A model generated the notes under the pieces. That model saw nothing but the letters and a program-made list of their open reading frames with translations, made no database searches and was not told the origin of the DNA. Positions 1 through 6,186 of a stretch of DNA of 9,935 nt are shown piece by piece (position 1 is the first letter of the stretch; each line of letters opens with the position of its first letter). Source of the DNA: Candidatus Babelota bacterium. GTDB lineage: Bacteria; JAGOBX01. The stretch is from NCBI GenBank assembly GCA_017999075.1, contig JAGOBX010000095.1, positions 1-9,935 of the forward strand, read 5' to 3'. A program made the translations under genes and the position numbers.

Positions 1-247
1 ATACTGTAATATACAGTTTAATGTTATTGAAAAACCCGTATTGTCCTGATAAACTTTTATGAGTTTTTTTTTCTAAAATAAAGATTTTATCAATATGCGG
101 ATTATTTTTAAAAAGTTCGTAATTATATGGTTTGGTAATTAAAACTATTCTGCTGTCAGGATACTTCTGTTTAAGACTTGAATAAACCATACTATGATTT
201 ATCACATCTCCTATCAGTCCCCAGTCAATTACTAATATTTTAGTCAT
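1..247 (-). CDS. Glycosyltransferase family 9 (LPS heptosyltransferase type), N-terminal part
   Basis: The ATG is at 247-245 and the frame stays open for 82 codons to the window edge, so the 3' part is missing. The protein begins MTKILVIDWGLIGDVIN, followed by a LKQKYPDSRIVLIT segment and a NNPHIDKIF segment. This matches the start of the ADP-heptose:LPS heptosyltransferase family (GT9, WaaC/WaaF/WaaQ): a first beta strand, the G-x-I-G-D-V loop, a 'Lk..yPda.I' strand and a 'P.id.v' strand. Members transfer heptose or another sugar to the growing LPS core at the cytoplasmic face of the inner membrane. The start lies 56 bp after the stop of the acyltransferase gene, with no strong Shine-Dalgarno. 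The family call is good. The donor sugar cannot be told, because the C-terminal nucleotide-sugar-binding half lies outside the window. Confidence 0.8.
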   Translation of the reverse strand, partial: MTKILVIDWGLIGDVINHSMVYSSLKQKYPDSRIVLITKPYNYELFKNNPHIDKIFILEKKTHKSLSGQYGFFNNIKLYITV

Positions 248-303
248 AACAATTTTGATACCCTGTATTTCATTATTGTTTTTTATTCTAAACTATTCAA
301 TAG

Positions 304-1239
304 TTATTGTTCAATTTTAATTTTATCTTTTTCATACAATCGTTCCTTAATATAGCTTTTCCATCGGTTATGCATCCAAAACCATTGATCCGGATATTTT
401 CGAATATTCTGTTCAAGCAAGTCATTATAACGGCTCATTATTATTTTTACTTTTTCATTTTGGTCAAGATTCTGATTTATATTTTGGTCTATTCTTTCAT
501 AAACTATAATTCTATGCCTGTTGTCATTCATTCTGGCGCTGAAAACAGGTATAACGGCAGCATTGGTTTTTAATGCAAACATTGCAGGACCTGAAGGAGT
601 TGGCAGCGGATAACCGCAAAAATTAACAATTATACCGTCCCTGCTGTCAACTGAAATGTCCGCAACAGTAGCGACAGCATAATTCTGTTTTAATCTTTTA
701 TAAAGACTTTTCAAAAATGAATCTTTATAAAAAAGTTCAACTCCGTTAGATGTTCTTATTTCTTCAAACAAATTAGTTATATATCGGTTTTGCTGTTTTT
801 TTACCAGCGCGCACATTTTTAATCCCGACAATTTTAATAAATTGGTAACCAATTCAGGATTATCAAAATGCGCTCCCAATAATACTGCTCCATTACCTTC
901 TTTCAAAGCATTTTCTATTATATGTTTATTTTCTATAAATCCAAAATGTTCATAATTGTTATTATTTAAATCAGGAATAATAAAATATTCAAACGCTGTT
1001 TTACATATATTTATATAACTCTTTTTTATGATATTATCAACTTCATTTTTATGAATGTCTCCAAAAATTCTACGTATATTTTCTGTGATTATCTTTTTTC
1101 TGACAGGAACAAAATAATACATTATTTTTCCTAATATATCAGCGAAAATATATAAAAAAAATACAGGAATTTTTTTCAGAGTTTTATAAAAAAAAAGTAT
1201 TATGTAATATTCTGATAAATGTTTTATTTTTTTTAACAT
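304..1239 (-). CDS. LpxL/HtrB-type lysophospholipid (lipid A) acyltransferase
   Basis: 311 aa, the usual length for the lipid A late acyltransferase family (LpxL/LpxM), which transfers an acyl chain from acyl-ACP to a lipid A precursor at the inner face of the cytoplasmic membrane. A hydrophobic, aromatic-rich N-terminus (about residues 11-45) fits a membrane anchor. The family H-x4-E catalytic motif is at His124 to Glu129 (GAHFDNPE). Further family blocks are SGPAMFALKT near 216-225, VIPVFSAR near 229-236, and the C-terminal PDQWFWMHNRWK near 283-294. The start codon lies inside the end of the hddC-like gene: the 7-nt overlap ATGTTAA holds this ATG and that gene's TAA, which suggests translational coupling. 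No good Shine-Dalgarno precedes it. Acyl-chain specificity is not readable, and a polysaccharide- or other-lipid-directed acyltransferase of the same superfamily is a less likely alternative. Confidence 0.88.
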   Translation of the reverse strand: MLKKIKHLSEYYIILFFYKTLKKIPVFFLYIFADILGKIMYYFVPVRKKIITENIRRIFGDIHKNEVDNIIKKSYINICKTAFEYFIIPDLNNNNYEHFGFIENKHIIENALKEGNGAVLLGAHFDNPELVTNLLKLSGLKMCALVKKQQNRYITNLFEEIRTSNGVELFYKDSFLKSLYKRLKQNYAVATVADISVDSRDGIIVNFCGYPLPTPSGPAMFALKTNAAVIPVFSARMNDNRHRIIVYERIDQNINQNLDQNEKVKIIMSRYNDLLEQNIRKYPDQWFWMHNRWKSYIKERLYEKDKIKIEQ

Positions 1240-1949
1240 TTTCGTGTTAATTCCGGAGGAAATTCAGTTGTGTTATTTATTTTGTAATAATCTGACGGAA
1301 TACCTATATCAATAAAAAAATCATTAAAAACAAGTCCATAAAATTTATGCAATTTCACCAGTTCCGGCAAAATGTCGTTTTCAAGAGAACATTTTTTTTC
1401 CGGAATAAAATCTGTAATTTTTTTGTTAAATAAATATATTCCGCCGTTTATATATTGCTCATCTTTATTTTTTGCCTTTTCAGAAAATTCAATGATTCTG
1501 TTATCCTTGTCTAAAACTACAGAACCATATCGTTCAGCGTTCTGAATTCTAAACAAACTTAAAATACCAAAACAATCATAATCATTTTTCCATTTTAAGA
1601 TTTTTTCTATATTAACATTAAAATACGAATCTCCGTTCATAAGTATAAATGAATCAGTTTTTATTAAATGTTCTGCTTGTTTCAAAGCTCCGCCAGTTCC
1701 CAGAGGTTCAGTTTCTTCCGAATACTCAATATTTATCCCCTGCTTTTTGCCGTCATTAAAATATGTTTTTATTATTTCGGATTTATACCCGGAAGATAAA
1801 ATTATATCTGTAATTCCCCAGTGTTTCAGTTGTAATAACAAATATTCCAAAAAAGGTTTTCCTTTAACATCTGCCATAGGTTTAGGAATTTCATTTACCA
1901 CGCTTCTTAATCTTGTGCCTGCTCCGCCAACTAAAATAATTGCCTGCAT
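1233..1949 (-). CDS. hddC: Sugar-phosphate nucleotidyltransferase, HddC type (heptose-1-phosphate guanylyltransferase)
   Basis: 238 aa, a single nucleotidyltransferase domain of the RmlA/GMP family. HddC joins D-glycero-alpha-D-manno-heptose 1-phosphate to GTP, giving the GDP-heptose. Visible motifs are the nucleotide-binding GGAGTRL at 8-14 with the KP at 23-24, EPLGTGGALK at 81-90, MNGDSYF at 104-110 with metal-binding Asp107, INGGIYLF at 167-174, and FIDIGIPSDY at 212-221. A left-handed beta-helix tail is absent, as is typical for short HddC-like enzymes. The ATG is supported by AGGAAA seven nt upstream and by the family's usual start (M-x-AIILVGGAGTRL). It is the first gene after the repeat-bearing intergenic gap and overlaps the acyltransferase gene by 7 nt. 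The assignment to heptose rather than a mannose or glucose 1-phosphate rests mainly on the nearby hddA-like kinase. Confidence 0.78.
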   Translation of the reverse strand: MQAIILVGGAGTRLRSVVNEIPKPMADVKGKPFLEYLLLQLKHWGITDIILSSGYKSEIIKTYFNDGKKQGINIEYSEETEPLGTGGALKQAEHLIKTDSFILMNGDSYFNVNIEKILKWKNDYDCFGILSLFRIQNAERYGSVVLDKDNRIIEFSEKAKNKDEQYINGGIYLFNKKITDFIPEKKCSLENDILPELVKLHKFYGLVFNDFFIDIGIPSDYYKINNTTEFPPELTRKC

Positions 1950-1956
1950 AAAAAAG

Positions 1957-1962
1957 TTTCCT
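1957..1962 (-). promoter_or_regulatory. Shine-Dalgarno site of the hddC-like gene
   Basis: AGGAAA on the minus strand, seven nucleotides before the ATG at 1949. It fixes the start and matches the AAGGAAA sites before the genes at 9472 and 7005. Confidence 0.7.
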
Positions 1963-1971
1963 GAATTTTTT

Positions 1972-2000
1972 ATTATATACCCGTTTCCAAAATTATTTAT
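1972..2000 (-). promoter_or_regulatory. Possible sigma-70-type promoter for hddC and downstream genes
   Basis: On the minus strand a perfect TATAAT lies at 1977-1972, 22 nt before the start codon. If used, it would give a leader of about 15 nt that still contains the Shine-Dalgarno site. No convincing -35 hexamer is found at 16-18 nt spacing (the best candidates match about three of six positions), and the region is so AT-rich that a chance TATAAT is quite possible. The argument in favour is position: this is the only sizeable gap inside the gene run. Confidence 0.25.
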
Positions 2001-2053
2001 ATATTCTTTTACAAAATAAACTTATTGTTGATCAATATATAAATTTTGTAAAG

Positions 2054-2104
2054 AATGGCACAACTGCCAGAATGGCAGAACTGCCAGAATGGCAGAACTG
2101 CCAT
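2054..2104. repeat. Three tandem 17-bp self-complementary repeats
   Basis: Three contiguous copies of a 17-bp unit, consensus AATGGCAGAACTGCCAG, at 2054-2070 (one mismatch, C at 2061), 2071-2087 (exact) and 2088-2104 (last base T). Each unit contains TGGCAG-AA-CTGCCA, and across unit borders CTGCCA-GAA-TGGCAG, so several hairpins with 6-bp stems are possible, or one longer stem with a 2x2 internal loop. At 9 of 17 bases G+C it stands out from its AT-rich surroundings. It begins 15 bp past the stop of the RfbH-like gene and lies 104 bp before the hddC start. It could slow or attenuate transcription, protect the upstream mRNA end, or be a copy of a dispersed repeat. No U-tract follows, so it is not a classical terminator. 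Confidence 0.9.
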
Positions 2105-2119
2105 TTGGAAACATTCTCA

Positions 2120-3319
2120 TTATCTGTGTTTTTTTATAAAATCATTTATTACATTTAATACATAATCGCATTCTGGTTTTCCAAGATCCTGATGAACTCC
2201 TATATGAATTCCATTGTGCCCCATATATTCAGCATTCGGAAATTCGCCGTATTTATATCCTAAGTTTTTAAATCCTTCACATTGCGTAGGCATTGACAAA
2301 AACAGACTTCGCGTATCAATGCCGTTTTTCTCAAGATAATCAGTTAATTGATTTCTTGAAAAATTTGCCGACTCCTGAACTATTATCGGTAATGCGTGAG
2401 GTCCGATTTCTTCATATTCTTCTTTTGTTATGGTTTTTAGATTTGGAGAAAATTGTTTGAAATTTTCCATTAAATAATAAAGATTTGCTCTTCTTTTTTC
2501 AAGAATTTGATAATAATTTTCCAATGCTCCTAAACCTATGGCAGCTTCAAGTTCGTTCATTTTAGAAGAATATCCGACTCTTTCAAACATAAACCTTATA
2601 TCCATATTTTCCGCATAACTGAAACGTTTAGTGCAATAACCTGAACTGACATTTAAAACGCATTTTTTACATTTGCACGCTCTGCCGTGACACCTTAATG
2701 ATAAAAGTATTTCAGCAAAATCAGCGTTATTAGTTGTAACTATACCGCCTTCTCCTGTGGTAATTATATGGGCAATATAAAGTGAAAAAGCGCCTATATC
2801 CGCCAAATTGCCCGCAGGTTTTCCTTTGTAATATGTTCCGTGAGCTTCGGCCGCATCTTCTATCACATATAACTTATATTTTTTTGCAATTTCATTGATT
2901 TTATCCATATCTGCAGGTTTCCCCATAAGATGAACAGGCATAATAGCTTTTGTTTTAGAAGTAATTTTTTCTTCAATTTTCGACGCATTTATATTCAATG
3001 TATCTCTTTCAATATCTACAAACACCGGCGTAAATCCCGCATGAAGCACAGCATTGCCGGTCGCTACAAAAGAAAGTGAGGGTACAATAATTTCATCTCC
3101 TCTTTTCGCTCCAAAATCATATAAAACAGACATAGCAAGAATATCAGCGTCAGTACCGCTGCTGACAGCAACAGCCTCTTTAACTCCAAGAAGTTCGGCA
3201 AATTTTTCTTCAAATTCACGAACATATTTTCCGTTTGATATACGGTTGCTGTCCAATGCTTCATTAATCAATTTTTTTGCTTTTTCAGTTATAGTTATTG
3301 TACCAAAAGGTATTCTCAT
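2120..3319 (-). CDS. DegT/RfbH-family PLP protein with His in place of Lys: probable sugar 3-dehydratase
   Basis: 399 aa, fold-type I DegT/DnrJ/EryC1/StrS family. Family landmarks are SSGTDA at 53-58, the EDAAEAHG block with Asp155 (cofactor pyridine nitrogen), and TGEGG at 188-192. The residue that is the PLP-binding Lys in sugar aminotransferases is His184 here (FSLYIAH-IITTGEGG). His at this point marks the dehydratases ColD and E1/RfbH, which use PMP and remove the C3 hydroxyl of a 4-keto-6-deoxy sugar nucleotide. A cysteine cluster (C210, C215, C217, C220, C229, then TKRF) lies where E1/RfbH has its [2Fe-2S] ligands. E1-type enzymes need a partner reductase, and none is seen here. The start overlaps the hddA stop by 4 nt (ATGA), which implies coupled translation. 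Automated annotation would probably call it an aminotransferase; I consider 3-dehydration more likely. The substrate is unknown. Confidence 0.8.
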   Translation of the reverse strand: MRIPFGTITITEKAKKLINEALDSNRISNGKYVREFEEKFAELLGVKEAVAVSSGTDADILAMSVLYDFGAKRGDEIIVPSLSFVATGNAVLHAGFTPVFVDIERDTLNINASKIEEKITSKTKAIMPVHLMGKPADMDKINEIAKKYKLYVIEDAAEAHGTYYKGKPAGNLADIGAFSLYIAHIITTGEGGIVTTNNADFAEILLSLRCHGRACKCKKCVLNVSSGYCTKRFSYAENMDIRFMFERVGYSSKMNELEAAIGLGALENYYQILEKRRANLYYLMENFKQFSPNLKTITKEEYEEIGPHALPIIVQESANFSRNQLTDYLEKNGIDTRSLFLSMPTQCEGFKNLGYKYGEFPNAEYMGHNGIHIGVHQDLGKPECDYVLNVINDFIKKHR

Positions 3320-4317
3320 ATTTCAATTTCACTTCCTTTATAATAAATTATCTGACTTCCCATTGATTCGAAATTAAACGGGATGTATAATAAATCTTTA
3401 AGAGCTTCCATTATTCTGTTTCTATTTTCTTCAGGAACAAAAAATAATATAAATCCACCGCCTCCAGCTCCAAGTATTTTTCCTCCCAAAGCTCCGTTTT
3501 TCATTCCCTTTTCATATATATTATCAATGAATGTGGTGCTGACTTTGTCTGATAAACTTTTTTTCAATTTCCAGCTTTCATTAAGCAGTTTGCCGAAATC
3601 ATGGAGATGTTCAATATCCTGATTCAGTATTTTTATTGATTCTTCAACCATACCGCATAACTCGCTGTATTCTTTTGTCTTTTGAGTTATACTGTTTATT
3701 TTGTCTTTTTCAATTTCATCCGCAAACCTCGTGAACCCAGTAAAAAATAACATAAGATGGTTTTGAAGATTATTAATTTTTTTCAATGAAATTGTTACAG
3801 GTTTCACGTCTATAAGATGATTACCTGAAAAAGTTATTTTATTAAAACCTCCAAATGCAGCTGCAACCTGGTCCTGAGAGCCTACGTTTTCTTTTATAAG
3901 TTCCTGTTCAACGTGTATTGCATCCAGAGCAAGTTTCATTTTACTTATAATCTTACCCTGCAGCCCGTATAAGGCATTTAATAAACCTACTGTAAAAGCA
4001 GAACTCGAACCTAAACCTGTACGCGCCGGCAGATCTCCGTCATGATGAAGTTCTATTCCATTGTTTATCCTCATAAATTTAAAGGTTTCCTTTACAGAAG
4101 GATGTTTAATATCATTTATGTCATTTATCAATTCTATTTTAGAATATACTATCCTGTGTTTATAATCAAAAAATTGCGGCAAACTTCTGCACGTTATATA
4201 GCAATATTTATCAATCGTAGTTGACAATACAGCTCCGCAATTTTCTTTATACCAGCAAGGCAAGTCTGACCCGCCGCCGAAAAATGAAATTCTGAACGGT
4301 GTTTTAGTTATTATCAT
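3316..4317 (-). CDS. hddA: GHMP-family sugar kinase, HddA type (D-glycero-D-manno-heptose 7-phosphate kinase)
   Basis: 333 aa, the normal length for HddA, which phosphorylates D-glycero-D-manno-heptose 7-phosphate at C1 on the way to GDP-heptose. It begins with the characteristic TPFRISFFGGGSDLP (residues 5-20). The ATP-binding GHMP motif P-x3-GLGSSSAF is at 97-108, a GSQDQ block holds the probable catalytic Asp149, and GAGGGGF at 283-289 is the C-terminal glycine motif. The ATG lies 14 nt inside the preceding gene. An AAGGA lies upstream at a rather long spacing, and the N-terminus fits the family exactly, so the start is secure. Only the RfbH-like gene and the repeat gap separate it from the hddC-like gene. 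The GmhA isomerase and GmhB phosphatase that complete the pathway are not in the window. Other GHMP sugar-1-kinases (for example fucokinase-like) are possible but less likely. Confidence 0.82.
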   Translation of the reverse strand: MIITKTPFRISFFGGGSDLPCWYKENCGAVLSTTIDKYCYITCRSLPQFFDYKHRIVYSKIELINDINDIKHPSVKETFKFMRINNGIELHHDGDLPARTGLGSSSAFTVGLLNALYGLQGKIISKMKLALDAIHVEQELIKENVGSQDQVAAAFGGFNKITFSGNHLIDVKPVTISLKKINNLQNHLMLFFTGFTRFADEIEKDKINSITQKTKEYSELCGMVEESIKILNQDIEHLHDFGKLLNESWKLKKSLSDKVSTTFIDNIYEKGMKNGALGGKILGAGGGGFILFFVPEENRNRIMEALKDLLYIPFNFESMGSQIIYYKGSEIEI

Positions 4318-5227
4318 ATTTTTGGGTATCCTTATTTTTTAAAAACCAGTTGTAAGTATTTTTAATTCCTTGTTCAAGGCTTGTAGCTGCCGACCATCCT
4401 GATTTATTTATTTTTTCCGTGTTCAATACTTTTACTTTCATCCCATCAGGTTTTTCCGCATCAAAAATTAATTTTCCTTTGAATTCTACAGCTTTTTTAA
4501 CTGTTTCCGCTATTTCACTAATAGTATTTCCATTACCTGAACCAATATTTATTTCATTGAAAACACAAGAATTTTCAATTAAAAATTTCACAGCCTTTGC
4601 AAAATCGTAAGCATATAAAAAATCCCTGACAGGAGAACCTGTTCCCCAAACAGTCACTTCATTGTCACTATTAATTTTAGCGTTATGAAACCTTATGATA
4701 AGTGAACTTATCACATGCGCTGATTCAGGATTAAAATCATCGTATTCCCCAAACAAATTCGCAGGTATCAATGTAATATACTTTTTTTTATACTGCATTG
4801 AAATAGCCTTGCACATCTGCCATCCGCAAATTTTAGAAGTCGCATATCCGGAATTGGTTTCTTCAAGAGGCCCTGTAAACAAATCGTTTTCACAAAGTTT
4901 GCGACTATAATTTTTCGGATACATGCACGAACTTCCTATAAAAAATAAATGGTTAATGCCGTTATCTAAAGCTGTTTTAATAACATTAGTCTGAACGATA
5001 TTATTCGAAATAATCAAATCTGCCGGTTTTTCGATATTAAGTTTGATTCCGCCGCTGAATGGGGAATGTAAGATAATTAAATCAGGTTTACTGATTTTTA
5101 TAATTTTCTCCGTTTCATTTAATTTTAAATAGTCTGTTTCATCAGTAATAAGTTTATATTGTTCCGATAATGTTTCGATTAAAATTTTGCTTAAAAATGA
5201 TTCGGGATATGTAATTAATATTTTCAT
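4304..5227 (-). CDS. GDP-L-fucose-synthase-like SDR with degenerate nucleotide-binding loop
   Basis: 307 aa, close to the length of GDP-L-fucose synthase (Fcl), which epimerises GDP-4-keto-6-deoxymannose at C3 and C5 and reduces C4 with NADPH. Catalytic landmarks are kept: GSSCMYPK at 98-105 (Ser99 and Cys101), Tyr128-x3-Lys132 (YATSK), PANLFGEYDDFNP at 155-167, His171 in HVISSL, VWGTGSPVRDFLYAYD at 193-208, and NIGSG at 227-231. In Fcl the Cys and His are the epimerase acid/base pair. Odd feature: the N-terminal Gly-x2-Gly-x2-Gly loop reads Tyr7-x2-Ser10-x2-Ser13, so all three glycines are gone. It starts 5 bp after the transketolase C-subunit stop and overlaps hddA by 14 bp, so it belongs to the same operon. 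It may act on a GDP-heptose or a related 4-keto sugar nucleotide. Cofactor use is uncertain. Confidence 0.78.
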   Translation of the reverse strand: MKILITYPESFLSKILIETLSEQYKLITDETDYLKLNETEKIIKISKPDLIILHSPFSGGIKLNIEKPADLIISNNIVQTNVIKTALDNGINHLFFIGSSCMYPKNYSRKLCENDLFTGPLEETNSGYATSKICGWQMCKAISMQYKKKYITLIPANLFGEYDDFNPESAHVISSLIIRFHNAKINSDNEVTVWGTGSPVRDFLYAYDFAKAVKFLIENSCVFNEINIGSGNGNTISEIAETVKKAVEFKGKLIFDAEKPDGMKVKVLNTEKINKSGWSAATSLEQGIKNTYNWFLKNKDTQKYDNN

Positions 5228-5232
5228 AATTT

Positions 5233-6186
5233 TTATATATTAGATTTTATAATTTTTTTTAAGCTTTCAATATCAAGTCCCTGGAGTGAATGAAGGTATT
5301 CTCTGTCTCCATTTTCAAAAACAAATCTATCTTTAAAACCCAATCGTATTAATTTTATTTCAAATTTATTATCATCTATAATATTTGAAGCAATTGAATC
5401 AAGTCCGCCTCTATTTACAAAAGATTCTTCTAAGCTAATTATACACTTATATTTCTTTATTGTTTCAGAAAGCAGCCCTTCATTAAATCCAGATAGTAAA
5501 AACATATCTATAACGCCTGTATCAATATTTTCTTTTTTCAAATCATTAACAACTTCAACTGCTTTTTGAGTCATATACCCGGTTGACAGAATACATACTC
5601 CGTTTCCTTTAATCAGTTCACAGAACCCGTTTTCTATTTTTATATCATCTTCAGGTTTATATATATCAGGTAATATTTTACTGTCAAACCTTATATATTT
5701 AGGAGAATTTTCATTAAGCGAATATTTAAAAAATTTCTGCGTTAAAATAGAATCACTCGGCGAAAAAATTTTCAAATGCGGAAGCAGTCTCATAGATGTT
5801 ATATCTTCAAGGCAATGATGGGTGGGTCCTGATAATACGTAACTTATTCCTGTTCCAACTCCAACCAGATTTACATTCATTGTTTTCAGCTGCGACATCA
5901 AAGAAATATTTGTCCGGATCTGTTCGTACGCGCGCATAGTCAAAAATGCGGAAATAGCATATGCGTAAACCTTATATCCTTCCAAAGCAAAACCCGCTGC
6001 GATATTAACAAGATTCTGTTCAGCGATTCCTACATTTATAAAATTATCCGGAAAATCTTTCCTTATTCTGTCAAGAATAGGAGCGCCGAAATCTGCTGAC
6101 AGTAAAATTATTTTATCATTTGTATTTAATTCGTTATAGATCTCTTTCAATAGAGAATCTCTCATCGCACTTGATTTTTCAAACAT
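5233..6186 (-). CDS. Transketolase, C-terminal subunit (pyrimidine-binding domain plus C-terminal domain)
   Basis: 317 aa, the usual size of the smaller half of split transketolases. It supplies the pyrimidine-binding side of the thiamine diphosphate site: Glu56 in NVGIAEQN (51-58) is the glutamate that activates the cofactor. AAGFALEGYKVYAY (63-76), FLTMRAYEQIR (81-91), GPTHHCLEDIT (120-130) and a YIRFD segment (164-168) are all family blocks. The C-terminal domain follows from about residue 190 (CILSTGYMT). The ATG directly abuts the N-subunit TAA in the same frame, with GGAG about nine nt upstream, inside the end of the partner gene. The two products are expected to form one enzyme. Related split enzymes include 1-deoxyxylulose-5-phosphate-synthase-like proteins and the E1 subunits of 2-oxoacid dehydrogenases, but the THH..ED block and the adjacent N-subunit favour transketolase. 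A specialised ketol-transfer role in sugar biosynthesis is possible. Confidence 0.88.
   Translation of the reverse strand: MFEKSSAMRDSLLKEIYNELNTNDKIILLSADFGAPILDRIRKDFPDNFINVGIAEQNLVNIAAGFALEGYKVYAYAISAFLTMRAYEQIRTNISLMSQLKTMNVNLVGVGTGISYVLSGPTHHCLEDITSMRLLPHLKIFSPSDSILTQKFFKYSLNENSPKYIRFDSKILPDIYKPEDDIKIENGFCELIKGNGVCILSTGYMTQKAVEVVNDLKKENIDTGVIDMFLLSGFNEGLLSETIKKYKCIISLEESFVNRGGLDSIASNIIDDNKFEIKLIRLGFKDRFVFENGDREYLHSLQGLDIESLKKIIKSNI

Larger units (their letters stand above)
1950..2119. other. 170-bp intergenic region between RfbH-like gene and hddC
   Basis: The largest gene-free stretch in the window. Going with transcription it holds the 17-bp repeat array, a TTGATCAA palindrome (2028-2035) inside a slightly larger inverted repeat TATTG/CAATA, a very AT-rich segment, the TATAAT at 1977-1972, and the hddC Shine-Dalgarno site. 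No ORF, tRNA or transposon end was seen in it. Confidence 0.7.

Noticed and set aside
307-573. Plus-strand open frames across the window (for example 307-573, 1747-2019, 3054-3377, 3383-3622, 4042-4224, 4419-4610, 4695-4910, 6620-6853, 9243-9509)
   Set aside because: All but one lie entirely opposite well-supported minus-strand genes, and 1747-2019 runs off the hddC start into the AT-rich gap. Their translations show no family motif and look like antisense of conserved blocks. They are treated as shadows.
1188-1196. Nine-base homopolymer in the acyltransferase gene as a phase-variation tract
   Set aside because: Runs of this length are common by chance in DNA this AT-rich, and nothing else points to switching here.
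2022-2037. TTGATCAA palindrome as an operator
   Set aside because: It is short and AT-rich, occurs once, and no regulator gene is nearby, so it is too weak to list as a binding site.
2054-2104. CRISPR array
   Set aside because: The 17-bp units are directly contiguous without spacers and are too short, and no cas gene is present.
2054-2104. Intrinsic terminator after the RfbH-like gene
   Set aside because: Hairpins are possible, but the minus-strand sequence that follows (ATTCTTTACAAAATTT) has no proper U-run. The downstream gene continues the same functional theme.
3064-3264. Minus-strand 66-codon frame inside the RfbH-like gene
   Set aside because: It is an alternative frame of a conserved coding region and shows no recognisable domain or independent start signal.
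2120-3319. Plain sugar aminotransferase (PseC/ArnB/perosamine synthase type)
   Set aside because: The catalytic lysine is replaced by His184 and an RfbH-like cysteine block is present, so an aminotransferase label would be misleading.
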